Shown: in pieces, positions 1 to 6,754 of the stretch | Layout: every line of letters starts with the position of its first letter | Position numbering within the stretch: the first letter of the stretch is position 1 | NCBI GenBank assembly: GCA_947311285.1 | Contig: CAMZKS010000030.1 | Location: 1-15,212 of the forward strand | Length of the DNA: 15,212 bases | From: an uncultured bacterium | GTDB lineage: Bacteria > Patescibacteriota > Gracilibacteria > UBA4473 | Direction of reading: 5' to 3' | Notes under the pieces: generated by a model | Told to the model about the DNA's origin: nothing | What the model saw: the letters and a program-made list of their open reading frames with translations, nothing else | Databases searched by the model: none | Program-made: the position numbers and the translations under genes

Positions 1-704
1 AAAAACCAACCTTAATTGTTAACTGCGCGGCTTATACAGCGGTTGATAAGGCCGAAAAAAATAAAGATATTTGTATGAAACTCAATGGGGAAGCGGTTGA
101 AAATTTAGTAAAAGCAGGGATTCCGATAATCAATTTTTCAAGTGAATATGTCTTTAACGCTCCAGCAGGGGTGGAGATTCCTGAAAACTATAAGCGTGAT
201 CCACAAACGGTTTACGGCCAATCAAAAGTAAAAGGAGAGGAGGCGCTAGAGGCTTCAAAAATTGATTGGTGGAACATTCGAACGAGTTGGCTTTGGGCTT
301 CTGAGGGTAAGAACTTTGTTTCAACCATAAAGCGTTTGAGTGCTAAGTACGATGAGCTTAAAATTATAGATGACCAAGTGGGGCGACCGACTTATGCCCC
401 AGAATTGGCAGCGTTTGTAACAGAGTACTTTGTGCAACCATTTTTAGATTCCGAGTTCGAACCAAGTTCGAACCAAGTTCGAACTCAAATGCCAGTAATA
501 GGCCATTATCACCTACAAAACACCGGCATACCGGTTAGCTGGGCGGGCTTTGCTCAATATTTTTTAAATCAAGAAGCGTGGCATGGTAAAATAAAAAAAA
601 TCACTTCTGCCGAATATGGGGCTCCGGCCGTTCGGCCAAAAAACTCAATACTTAAAAATACTAAGTTAGGAGCTGAGATGGGTGACTGGAAAAAACGGTT
701 TTAG
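1..704 (+). CDS. rmlD: dTDP-4-dehydrorhamnose reductase (RmlD-like), 5' end missing
   Basis: Last enzyme of dTDP-L-rhamnose synthesis: NAD(P)H-dependent reduction of dTDP-4-keto-rhamnose to dTDP-rhamnose, a cytosolic precursor for surface glycans. The reading frame is open from nt 3, so the gene begins left of the window; the first in-frame ATG (75) is internal. Visible family motifs: NCAAYTAVDKAE (nt 21-56) following the cofactor-binding half, an SSEYVF stretch matching the family STDYVF motif, the catalytic YxxxK as YGQSK (nt 213-227), and GRPTYAP (nt 382-402). The N-terminal GxxGxxG motif is off the edge. The C-terminus RPKNSILKNTKLG is typical. Odd: about 11 codons between PTYAPELAAFVTEYF and the HYHLQNTG strand come from a triplicated palindromic repeat (nt 453-486) that keeps the frame. 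No clear terminator follows the stop at 702. The SDR-type RmlD assignment is firm; exact sugar specificity is inferred. Confidence 0.88.
   Translation, partial: KPTLIVNCAAYTAVDKAEKNKDICMKLNGEAVENLVKAGIPIINFSSEYVFNAPAGVEIPENYKRDPQTVYGQSKVKGEEALEASKIDWWNIRTSWLWASEGKNFVSTIKRLSAKYDELKIIDDQVGRPTYAPELAAFVTEYFVQPFLDSEFEPSSNQVRTQMPVIGHYHLQNTGIPVSWAGFAQYFLNQEAWHGKIKKITSAEYGAPAVRPKNSILKNTKLGAEMGDWKKRF
453..486. repeat. Triplicated 11-bp TTCGAA palindromic repeat inside rmlD
   Basis: Three copies of AGTTCGAAC lie at 454-462, 465-473 and 476-484 with an exact 11-bp period, bounded by GAGTTC on the left and GAACTC on the right. Since 11 is not a multiple of three, each copy is read in a different frame (EFEP, SSNQ, VRT), and three copies restore the frame. 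The outer arms can pair as GAGTTCGAAC with GTTCGAACTC. The same GAGTTCGAACTC palindrome recurs between the pilin and ftsK genes (8990-9035). Confidence 0.8.
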
Positions 705-741
705 AGACTTTTTAACCCCTTAATTCGACTTCACTATTCTC

Positions 742-769
742 TTGACCAAATCGCCTCTTTCTTTATATT
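742..769 (+). promoter_or_regulatory. Putative sigma-70 promoter of fusA
   Basis: TTGACC (742-747) and TATATT (764-769) are separated by 16 bp, close to the vegetative consensus. Transcription would start near 776, giving a leader of about 60 nt before the ATG at 836. The leader shows no Shine-Dalgarno sequence next to the start codon. Confidence 0.6.
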
Positions 770-835
770 CACGCGCGATTTAGGTGTAATATTCGCATCA
801 AAACAATCCACAACTAATTTTTAATTTCGAACGCC

Positions 836-2923
836 ATGGCCAACGACACGAAACACTATCCTTTGGATAAAGTCCGAAATATCGGAATTATCGCGCATAT
901 TGATGCCGGTAAAACAACAACAACTGAACGTATCCTTTACTATACAGGTAAGTCGCACAAAATTGGTGAAGTACATGAAGGAGAAGCCACTATGGATTGG
1001 ATGGAACAAGAACAAGAACGAGGTATTACTATTACTTCGGCGGCTACTACGGCGTTCTGGAAAGATTGTCAGCTAAATATTATTGATACACCTGGTCACG
1101 TGGATTTTACCGTTGAGGTGGAACGCTCAATGCGAGTACTTGATGGGGCTGTTACGGTGTTTGATGGAGTAGCTGGGGTTGAGCCTCAATCAGAAACCGT
1201 GTGGAGACAAGCGGATAAGTATAATGTTCCGCGAATGGCTTTTATTAATAAATTAGATCGAACAGGGGCTTCGTTTTGGCGCTCTTATGATTCAATTATT
1301 GATCGACTAACTAAAAATGCTTTCCCAATTCAGTTGCCGATGGGAATTGAACAAGGCTTCCATGGTATTATTGATTTAATTGCTATGAAAGCGATTACTT
1401 ATCACGATGACCTTGGTAAGGATGTTCGAGTTGAGGAGATTCCAAATGAAGAGCTAGATTTAGCCCGTGAATGGCAAGAAAAATTAGTAGAAGCGGTAGC
1501 GGGTCTAGATGAAACGCTTATGGAGCAATATTTAGAAGGCAATGAAATTTCCGAGGAAGAGCTTAAAGCTGGGATTCGTCGAGTAACGGTTTCAGGCGCT
1601 TTTGTTCCAGTGCTTACCGGTACAGCCCTTAAGAATAAAGGAGTGCAACCACTACTTGACGCAGTGATTGATTATCTGCCCTCACCATTAGAGGTTCCAG
1701 CGGCTCAAGGCGTTAATCCTGATAACACAGAAGAAGAAATTACTTTTGAAGCTAAAGATTCTGAGCCGTTAGCGGCAATCTCATTTAAAATTGCAACAGA
1801 TCCGTTTGTAGGACGAATTACTTTTGTACGAGTTTACTCTGGAGTGCTTAATTCTGGTGACACGGTTTTCAATCCATCATCTGGAAAAAAAGAACGGATT
1901 GGTCGTTTGCTTCAAATGCATGCAAACAGTCGTGAAGAAATTGATCGAATTCCAGCGGGTCATATTGGAGCGGTTATCGGCTTGAAAGGGGCGCGAACAG
2001 GAGACACTCTTTGTTTAGATAAAGCGCCGATTGTGCTTGAGTCTATGGTTTTCCCTGAGCCAGTAATTTCCATCTCGGTAGAACCTAAAACAAAGTCGGA
2101 TCAAGAAAAAATGGGGATCGCGCTACAAAAACTAGCGGAAGAAGACCCTACCTTCAGAATTCGAACGGATGAAGAAACAAACCAAACTATCATGTCTGGA
2201 ATGGGGGAACTTCATCTTGATATTTTAGTAGATCGAATGAAACGTGAATTTAAAGTAGAAGCTAATATTGGTCAGCCGCAAGTGGCTTACCGTGAGACTA
2301 TTACAAAGGCAACAGAAGCTAAATATGTTCACAAGAAGCAATCTGGAGGGCGAGGACAATTTGGTGATGTTTCAATTCAAATCAAACCAGGAGAACCAGG
2401 TTCTGGCATCAAATTTACGAACACGATTAAAGGAGCTTCAATTCCAAATGAATATATTCCTGGTTGTGAAAAAGGTTTAAAAGAAGCCGTTACTCGTGGG
2501 ATTTTGGCGGGTTACGCGGTAGTAGATGTGGAAGTTGAATTGTATGATGGTTCCTATCATGATGTAGATTCATCTGAGCTAGCGTTTAAAATCGCTATGA
2601 TTAAGGCCTTCGAAGAAGGTGGTAAAAAAGCAGGGCCAGCGATTTTAGAGCCAATGATGAACGTTGAAGTTATCACACCGGAAAACTTCTTGGGTGATGT
2701 TATGGGGAATGTTTCTTCAAAACGAGGCTTGGTGCAAGAAATGGGTGACCGTGGAATGGCCAAGTTTGTAAAAGCCAAAATTCCGTTAGCGGAAATGTTT
2801 GGTTACGCGACAGAGCTACGATCTATGACACAAGGTCGAGCGTCTTACTCAATGGAATTTGGTGAATACTCTAAAGTGCCAAACGCCGTAGCAGAAAAAA
2901 TCATTGAAGACCGAAAAGGTTAA
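836..2923 (+). CDS. fusA: Elongation factor G
   Basis: Translational GTPase that drives tRNA-mRNA translocation on the ribosome and, with ribosome recycling factor, subunit splitting. The 695 residues match the usual EF-G length. The G domain shows G1 AHIDAGKT (20-27), switch I RGITIT (62-67), G3 DTPGH (84-88) and G4 NKLD (138-141). Domain II, III, IV and V sequences follow, including the domain IV stretch around GGRGQFGDV and the C-terminal RGLVQEMGDRG and ELRSMTQGRASYSMEF motifs. The start is ATG followed by GCC; no upstream in-frame extension looks like EF-G. It stands alone, not in the classical rpsL-rpsG-fusA-tuf string, with its own promoter and a terminator overlapping its stop codon. 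No truncation or missing key residue is seen. Confidence 0.97.
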   Translation: MANDTKHYPLDKVRNIGIIAHIDAGKTTTTERILYYTGKSHKIGEVHEGEATMDWMEQEQERGITITSAATTAFWKDCQLNIIDTPGHVDFTVEVERSMRVLDGAVTVFDGVAGVEPQSETVWRQADKYNVPRMAFINKLDRTGASFWRSYDSIIDRLTKNAFPIQLPMGIEQGFHGIIDLIAMKAITYHDDLGKDVRVEEIPNEELDLAREWQEKLVEAVAGLDETLMEQYLEGNEISEEELKAGIRRVTVSGAFVPVLTGTALKNKGVQPLLDAVIDYLPSPLEVPAAQGVNPDNTEEEITFEAKDSEPLAAISFKIATDPFVGRITFVRVYSGVLNSGDTVFNPSSGKKERIGRLLQMHANSREEIDRIPAGHIGAVIGLKGARTGDTLCLDKAPIVLESMVFPEPVISISVEPKTKSDQEKMGIALQKLAEEDPTFRIRTDEETNQTIMSGMGELHLDILVDRMKREFKVEANIGQPQVAYRETITKATEAKYVHKKQSGGRGQFGDVSIQIKPGEPGSGIKFTNTIKGASIPNEYIPGCEKGLKEAVTRGILAGYAVVDVEVELYDGSYHDVDSSELAFKIAMIKAFEEGGKKAGPAILEPMMNVEVITPENFLGDVMGNVSSKRGLVQEMGDRGMAKFVKAKIPLAEMFGYATELRSMTQGRASYSMEFGEYSKVPNAVAEKIIEDRKG

Positions 2924-2934
2924 TAAACCTTTTT
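2914..2934 (+). terminator. Hairpin plus T-run overlapping the fusA stop codon
   Basis: AAAAGGTT (2914-2921) pairs perfectly with AACCTTTT (2926-2933) around a four-base loop, and the arm runs into TTTTT. The fusA stop TAA (2921-2923) spans the end of the left arm and the loop. The stem has only two G-C pairs, so termination here may be partial; a stronger terminator follows at 2995. Confidence 0.45.
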
Positions 2935-2936
2935 CT

Positions 2937-2990
2937 GTCATCCTCCGAAGGGAGGATCTTGAAATATAAAGTCTCTTGATAAAGAATGAC
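2937..2990. repeat. Intergenic palindromic element with GTCAT-type ends
   Basis: GTCATCCT (2937-2944) and AGAATGAC (2983-2990) form near-perfect terminal inverted repeats (one mismatch). The left part holds a perfect internal hairpin, ATCCTCC-GAAG-GGAGGAT (2940-2957). The layout, GTCAT end, inner hairpin, GGATCTTG, then AGAATGAC end, resembles a widespread class of short non-coding palindromic repeats in bacterial genomes. Membership in a family is inference, as no second full copy lies in this window. Confidence 0.45.
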
Positions 2991-2994
2991 GAAC

Positions 2995-3026
2995 AAAAAA
3001 AGCCTCGCAATTTGCGGGGCTTTTTT
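2995..3026. terminator. Rho-independent terminator after fusA
   Basis: AGCCTCGC (3001-3008) pairs with GCGGGGCT (3014-3021), with one G-T pair and a five-base loop, preceded by six A and followed by six T. It is a strong intrinsic terminator and, owing to the flanking A and T runs, is probably active in both directions. It insulates fusA from the gene starting at 3091. Confidence 0.88.
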
Positions 3027-3055
3027 AATATGAAATACACATTAACTATCGCCCC

Positions 3056-3090
3056 TTGCATTTCCCCACGAATGACTAAAATTTAGGGGT
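3056..3090 (+). promoter_or_regulatory. Promoter for a leaderless start at 3091
   Basis: TTGCAT (3056-3061) and TAAAAT (3077-3082) are 15 bp apart (16 if CTTGCA is taken). Only eight bases, TTAGGGGT, separate the -10 box from the ATG at 3091, so transcription should start at or next to the start codon. The AGGGG could be mistaken for a ribosome binding site but is one base from the ATG. The arrangement is almost identical at ftsK (9078-9094). Confidence 0.55.
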
Positions 3091-4002
3091 ATGAATTACG
3101 GAAGAATAATCAAAGACTCGTGGAGTCTAACGGTCGAAAACCCTCGCATTAAATGGTTAGTATTAATTCCTAGTTTCTTTGGAGTATTAATTTTTACCGT
3201 TGAAATTGCATGGCAACTGTATTTATACGCCGATAAATATGACCTAATGGATATCACGGCCACAGAAGGTTATGGCATACTGCTTGGGTATGTGACGGAT
3301 CATGGACTGTGGGGAGTCAGTATTATGGCAGCGTTGCTGATCGCCGTTTTTATGTTTATCGTGCCATTGTGGGTGCAAGGAACACTCATTTTGTGTGTAC
3401 GGCATAAGTTCATAAGTCCTGATGTTAAGTTTTTACTAAGACCAAAGATGCTGAAAGGCTTTGAGTACTTTTTCCCTTTTTTTAAATTTGAATCGGCGAC
3501 TTCTATTTTTTCGCTTCTATCTATCGCATTCTTTGCCGCCAGTCTTCATCGTTATTTTGAATCACTCTTTGAATTTGTTTGGCCAATAATGGTGGGTTAT
3601 GCTTTTGTGGCGATGGTCGTAAACCTGTTTTTAAGCTTTGCCCCATTTTACATTGTGACCCAAAATATATCTATAGGTGAAGCTATTAAGAAAAGTGCGG
3701 CCTTGGTTTTTACGCATTTAGGAGAAACGGTCACTATTATGTTGCTGATGTTTTTGGTGAATTTTCGAATACTCCTTAATGTGATTGTCGTTTTAGGCGT
3801 GCCAATTGCGGTATTGGCCGCCTTTACTTTATTTAGCACTAAGACGGCCATTTTTCTTTCTGTTATTTTTGGTTTATTACTGGTGGGCTTGGCGGCTTAT
3901 TTAACGGCGATCATGGCGGTTTTTATGACGGCTGTTTGGGCGCTTAGTTTCGAAGTGCTTAAAGCGGAGCATGATCAAATAATCGCCGTTGATGAAGAGT
4001 AA
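3091..4002 (+). CDS. Polytopic membrane protein, function unknown
   Basis: 303 residues dominated by hydrophobic segments: about 24-46, 70-103 (long, perhaps two), 137-155, 160-187, 212-248 (probably two) and 253-290 (probably two), so six or more membrane passes. The N-terminus (MNYGRIIKDSWSLTVENPRI) reads as a short amphipathic cytoplasmic segment before the first membrane helix. A soluble middle stretch around SIGEAIKKSAALVFTHLGE sits between helices; this pattern, an amphipathic GEAIKKS helix followed by paired helices, is seen in several uncharacterised bacterial integral membrane families. I do not recognise a catalytic motif or transporter signature. The ATG is placed by the leaderless promoter directly upstream. 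Its last 11 bases overlap the next ORF (ATG at 3992), suggesting translational coupling. Confidence 0.8.
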   Translation: MNYGRIIKDSWSLTVENPRIKWLVLIPSFFGVLIFTVEIAWQLYLYADKYDLMDITATEGYGILLGYVTDHGLWGVSIMAALLIAVFMFIVPLWVQGTLILCVRHKFISPDVKFLLRPKMLKGFEYFFPFFKFESATSIFSLLSIAFFAASLHRYFESLFEFVWPIMVGYAFVAMVVNLFLSFAPFYIVTQNISIGEAIKKSAALVFTHLGETVTIMLLMFLVNFRILLNVIVVLGVPIAVLAAFTLFSTKTAIFLSVIFGLLLVGLAAYLTAIMAVFMTAVWALSFEVLKAEHDQIIAVDEE

Positions 4003-4348
4003 AACGCTTTGGTCTATGGCCGTCTGCTTAGCGGTGGTTTGTGCTTGGACGGCTTATAGCTATGTTTTAACCTCAGCCTCTAAAAGTCTTATTGGGGTGC
4101 AGGCAGGCGCCGTAGTTTTAGCTGAGTCAGGATTCCCTGTTTTGCATATTGGAGCCCTTGAGAATTTTGGTGATTTGGGCTTAAAAATTAAGTCTCAAGA
4201 TTTTTTTGATTTAATCCAAGCGAGACTGGAACAAACGGTTCGTTATAACGGGCTGAGTTATACGCAAATTCAACCAGGTTTGTTTTTAGTAGTGCTAATG
4301 GGCAACGTGTATTTATTATGGCCGAACCTTTTGATCCGGAGAATTTAG
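3992..4348 (+). CDS. Small membrane-anchored protein; possibly 5' half of a frame-disrupted ComEC-like MBL-domain gene
   Basis: 118 residues from ATG 3992, which lies inside the last codons of the previous gene (TTG at 3989 is a weaker alternative). Residues about 6-28 (TLWSMAVCLAVVCAWTAYSYV) form a signal anchor. The following part (SLIGVQAGAVVLAESGFPVLHIGALEN) has the strand-turn-strand spacing of the DVGQGDAxLI...LIDGG start of the ComEC-type metallo-beta-lactamase domain, but the acidic and metal-binding residues are absent. The frame ends in a hydrophobic tail that looks unlike the rest. From about nt 4277 the -1 frame reads as a better continuation (FVFSSANGQRVFIMAEP) and leads into the next ORF. 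Either there are two overlapping genes or one gene carries a one-base deletion or frameshift site near 4277-4288. The family link is a pattern-based inference. Confidence 0.5.
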   Translation: MKSKTLWSMAVCLAVVCAWTAYSYVLTSASKSLIGVQAGAVVLAESGFPVLHIGALENFGDLGLKIKSQDFFDLIQARLEQTVRYNGLSYTQIQPGLFLVVLMGNVYLLWPNLLIRRI

Positions 4349-4584
4349 CCGTAACGAAGGCCATAGATTTTGAGTCGGATTGGGTGGTGCTACAGCGCAG
4401 CAGTTTGTTGCCGGCTAATTGGCCCGTTCCAAGTCGCGGTTGGGTCGTGTTGGGCTCACAAATAAGTAAGAAGCTGAAAACACAGTCACTCGACTCAAAA
4501 AAGCCGATAGTAATGCCTAAGCGTGGTGGCACGGTGTGGCTAGAGAAAAAATTGGAATCAGATTGGGTCGTTATTAAACCCTAA
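4318..4584 (+). CDS. Small hypothetical protein; possibly 3' half of the same disrupted gene
   Basis: 88 residues if started at ATG 4318, which overlaps the previous ORF by 31 nt; the frame is open upstream to 4249. There is no signal peptide, membrane segment or Shine-Dalgarno sequence at 4318, arguing against an independent start. The order NGQRVFIMAEP...SDWVVLQRSS...GWVVLGS...RGGTVWLEKK resembles the end of the ComEC beta-lactamase-like domain (xxFLLTGD, DVLKVxHHGS, a VVISxG strand, DGTVxL), with the Asp and both His replaced (A-E, Q-R), so any relation would be to a catalytically dead version. ESDWVV occurs twice (residues 19-24 and 80-85). The alternative is an unrelated, lineage-specific small protein. 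Confidence 0.45.
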   Translation: MAEPFDPENLAVTKAIDFESDWVVLQRSSLLPANWPVPSRGWVVLGSQISKKLKTQSLDSKKPIVMPKRGGTVWLEKKLESDWVVIKP

Positions 4585-4600
4585 TAACATCTTTATACTT

Positions 4601-4670
4601 CCCTGAATTTAGTTCAGGGCCCAGTCAATTAAGGAATCGTTATTTACTGGATCCCAATTTTAAATTGGGA
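4601..4670. repeat. Composite palindromic element (nested hairpins) upstream of pyrF
   Basis: Two perfect hairpins, CCCTGAA-TTTAG-TTCAGGG (4601-4619) and TCCCAATTT-T-AAATTGGGA (4652-4670), flank a third inverted pair, CCAGT (4621-4625) with ACTGG (4646-4650). The whole can fold as a three-armed structure. Neither hairpin is followed by a T-run, so an intrinsic terminator is unlikely. It fills the 131-nt gap between the 4318-4584 ORF and pyrF and would sit in the 5' leader if pyrF is transcribed from upstream. Probably a dispersed intergenic repeat; a regulatory role is speculative. Confidence 0.5.
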
Positions 4671-4715
4671 AAGTGAAATTATGACAAAAGTTTGTTTTTG
4701 TTTAAGCTAAAATTG

Positions 4716-5549
4716 ATGCATTTTTCTGACAAATTGGCGGCCGTAATTAAAGCAAAAAATTCTTGCCTAATGTTGGGATTAGACCCTAATTGGGAGAAAT
4801 TGCCAGTGCATTTAAAAATAGGCGATAGCTTGCAGCAAAAAGCCGATATTTATGAAACGTTTTGTACAGATATGATAGGCGCTTGTGCAGATAAAGTTTG
4901 TGGGGTTAAAATACAGATGGGTTATTTTGAGGCGTTGGGTTCAGTGGGAGTAAAGGCCGTAGAAAACATTATTGCCTTCACTCGAAAGAACCACAAAGAG
5001 TTAATTATTATGATAGATGCCAAGCGCGGTGACATAGGCTCTACTTGTGCTGCGTATGCGAAGGCCTATCTAGGGAATGGGCCATTGGGGGCAGACTCGG
5101 TAACGGTGCATCCGTTTTTAGGAGCAGATGGTTTAGAACCATTTTATGCTTATGGACCAAAAAAAGGGGTATTTGTATTAGTTAAAACCTCAAATCCATC
5201 AGGAAGTCAATACCAGGCTTCTATTTACGAACAAATTGCTAAAGACGTAGAAGTGGCTGGGAAAAGAGGCAAGAATGGCTGGTCTTACTTGGGAGCAGTG
5301 GTCGGGGCCACCAATGGAGATGAAATTGCGCAGGCGAGAAGCTTGATGCCTTCTACGTGGGTATTAGCGCCAGGCGTTGGCGCGCAAGGCGGAAAAATTG
5401 AAGATGTATTAGCTATTAGAGGTAAAGATGGACTAGGGGTTTTAATTCCGGTGTCTCGCTCAGTGCTTTATGCAGGTAATGGAGAAGATTATTTAGAGGC
5501 GGCTCAGGTAGAGATCGAGCAGTTATGGGAATCTCAAAAAATAAATTAA
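4716..5549 (+). CDS. pyrF: Orotidine 5'-phosphate decarboxylase (type 2)
   Basis: Catalyses the last step of de novo UMP synthesis, decarboxylation of OMP, in the cytosol. The 277 residues from ATG 4716 fit the longer type-2 subfamily. Visible motifs: LGLDPNWEKLP near the N-terminus, the catalytic lysine-aspartate signature DAKRGDIGST (from residue 101), VTVHPFLGADG, FVLVKTSNPSG (typical of type 2), VVGATN and the phosphate-binding LAPGVGAQGG...GVLIPVSRSVLYAG. The start is chosen because family N-termini begin with a DKLxxxIxxKNS helix; TTG 4692 is possible in frame but would add an unrelated Phe/Lys-rich stretch. No other pyrimidine gene lies in the window. The M48 protease gene follows after 12 nt, so the two are probably co-transcribed, perhaps just by proximity. 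Confidence 0.95.
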   Translation: MHFSDKLAAVIKAKNSCLMLGLDPNWEKLPVHLKIGDSLQQKADIYETFCTDMIGACADKVCGVKIQMGYFEALGSVGVKAVENIIAFTRKNHKELIIMIDAKRGDIGSTCAAYAKAYLGNGPLGADSVTVHPFLGADGLEPFYAYGPKKGVFVLVKTSNPSGSQYQASIYEQIAKDVEVAGKRGKNGWSYLGAVVGATNGDEIAQARSLMPSTWVLAPGVGAQGGKIEDVLAIRGKDGLGVLIPVSRSVLYAGNGEDYLEAAQVEIEQLWESQKIN

Positions 5550-5561
5550 CTTTTTAAACAT

Positions 5562-6659
5562 ATGAAAACGCTAGAACCAAATCAGCTTGTATATCCTACA
5601 GAAAAAAAATTATTTATAGTGTCGGCCATTGTTTCCGGATCGTTATGGTTAATTTTAACCGTTTTTACTTTAGGAATCGCATTGTTTTATGCACTATTAA
5701 TAGCCCTATCAATTTTGTGTGCGCATGGTTACTTTTTAGCCAGCATTAAAGGGTACGGAATTCGAGTGAGCAAAAATCAGTTTCCAGAAATTTATAAATT
5801 AATGACGGACGCCGCAGCAGACATGGGGATGAAATACAATTTGCCCGAAGTTTATATTTACCATTTAGGAGGTGTTTTTAACGCTTTTGCAACGCATTTT
5901 GTTTCTCGTAATTTCGTTATTTTAACTACCGAGGCGGTCGAGGCTTGTGGAAAAGATAAAGATAAACTTAAATTTATTATCGCACACGAGTTGTGTCATT
6001 TGCAGCGAGGGCATACACGTTGGATGGCCTTTTTGGCTCCGTCTCGCATGATTCCATATTTAGGGGATGCTTACAGCAAAGCATGTGAATACACCTGCGA
6101 CTCTCATGCAGCGTATTATGGAGTTAAAGATTTAGATAAATCATTAAAAGCTGTTTCTATGTTGGCAACAGTAAATCATAAGTTGTCTGATAAGGTTAAT
6201 TTCAAAGCACTAGAAAATGATACGCGTAGTGTTAGCCGTGAGTTTTGGGCAACGGTCATGGAGATCAATTCGACTCATCCGATGACCGGTAAACGAATCC
6301 TTCATTTGCAACGATTGTTTGGCAAAGGAGAAATCCCCGTAAAAACAAAACGTAGCTTTTGGGGTATGTTGATGGCGGGAATATTTAATATGCGGTTTTT
6401 AGTAATTATTTACGTGGTTATTTTATTTGGGGTGATTGGGATGGCGGCGATTGAGAGTTATAAAACGCAATTAGACGAGTCATTAGAGGCCTACGAGAGC
6501 CATGAAGAATCCGGGGTGGGCTATGAAGATGATATTTCACCTGCGTGTGAGGCTTTGTATGATGTTTATTTAGAGACGGATTATGATTCAGAGGAAGAAC
6601 AGTTGGCGGAGGCAGCCTATGATAAATGCGAACTAGAACAGTCTATGATTCAAAGCTGA
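5562..6659 (+). CDS. M48-family membrane zinc metalloprotease (HtpX-like)
   Basis: Predicted membrane-embedded endopeptidase of the HtpX/M48B type, probably acting in quality control of membrane proteins. Two hydrophobic segments lie at about 17-60, then a soluble part that leads to the zinc site HELCH (H142, E143, H146, HExxH) and the third ligand E176 in ACEYTCD, with D180 completing the usual ExxxD. STHPMTGKRI is the conserved HP..RI segment after the catalytic core. A further membrane helix is at about 277-297. The 365 residues exceed typical HtpX (about 290) because of a C-terminal tail (298-365) rich in Glu/Asp with cysteines at 329 and 356, which I do not recognise. No Shine-Dalgarno precedes the ATG. 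The stop is TGA, showing that TGA is not reassigned here. Confidence 0.92.
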   Translation: MKTLEPNQLVYPTEKKLFIVSAIVSGSLWLILTVFTLGIALFYALLIALSILCAHGYFLASIKGYGIRVSKNQFPEIYKLMTDAAADMGMKYNLPEVYIYHLGGVFNAFATHFVSRNFVILTTEAVEACGKDKDKLKFIIAHELCHLQRGHTRWMAFLAPSRMIPYLGDAYSKACEYTCDSHAAYYGVKDLDKSLKAVSMLATVNHKLSDKVNFKALENDTRSVSREFWATVMEINSTHPMTGKRILHLQRLFGKGEIPVKTKRSFWGMLMAGIFNMRFLVIIYVVILFGVIGMAAIESYKTQLDESLEAYESHEESGVGYEDDISPACEALYDVYLETDYDSEEEQLAEAAYDKCELEQSMIQS

Positions 6660-6689
6660 TCAAGACGGATTAAAGAACTATTTTTAAAC

Positions 6690-6730
6690 AATGAAGGGCG
6701 CTTTCATTTAACGTTCATTTGTGTTATAAT
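6690..6730 (+). promoter_or_regulatory. Extended -10 promoter with upstream inverted repeat, for the beta-CASP gene
   Basis: TGTTATAAT (6722-6730) is a perfect extended -10 element (TGn plus TATAAT). The -35 position holds only a weak match (TTTCAT, 6702-6707), as expected for extended -10 promoters. An inverted repeat, AATGAAGG (6690-6697) with CTTTCATT (6701-6708, one G-T pair), covers the -35 area, and another TTCATTT follows at 6714-6720. Such repeats at a -35 could be an operator; this is inference. Start near 6737 gives a leader of about 18 nt with no Shine-Dalgarno. Confidence 0.6.
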
Positions 6731-6754
6731 TGTCCTTAATAAAAACAAAAAAGC

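Noticed and set aside
453..486. Short regularly spaced repeats as a CRISPR array
   Set aside because: The repeat unit is 11 bp with almost no spacer and lies within a coding frame; CRISPR repeats are longer with unique spacers of about 30 bp.
4681..4710. Nine-codon reading frame ending just before pyrF, as a leader peptide
   Set aside because: No initiation signal, its start belongs to the end of the palindromic region, and such a short frame is expected by chance.
4708..4713. TAAAAT as a -10 box for pyrF
   Set aside because: It ends two bases before ATG 4716, so transcription would start inside the start codon, and there is no -35 at a normal distance.
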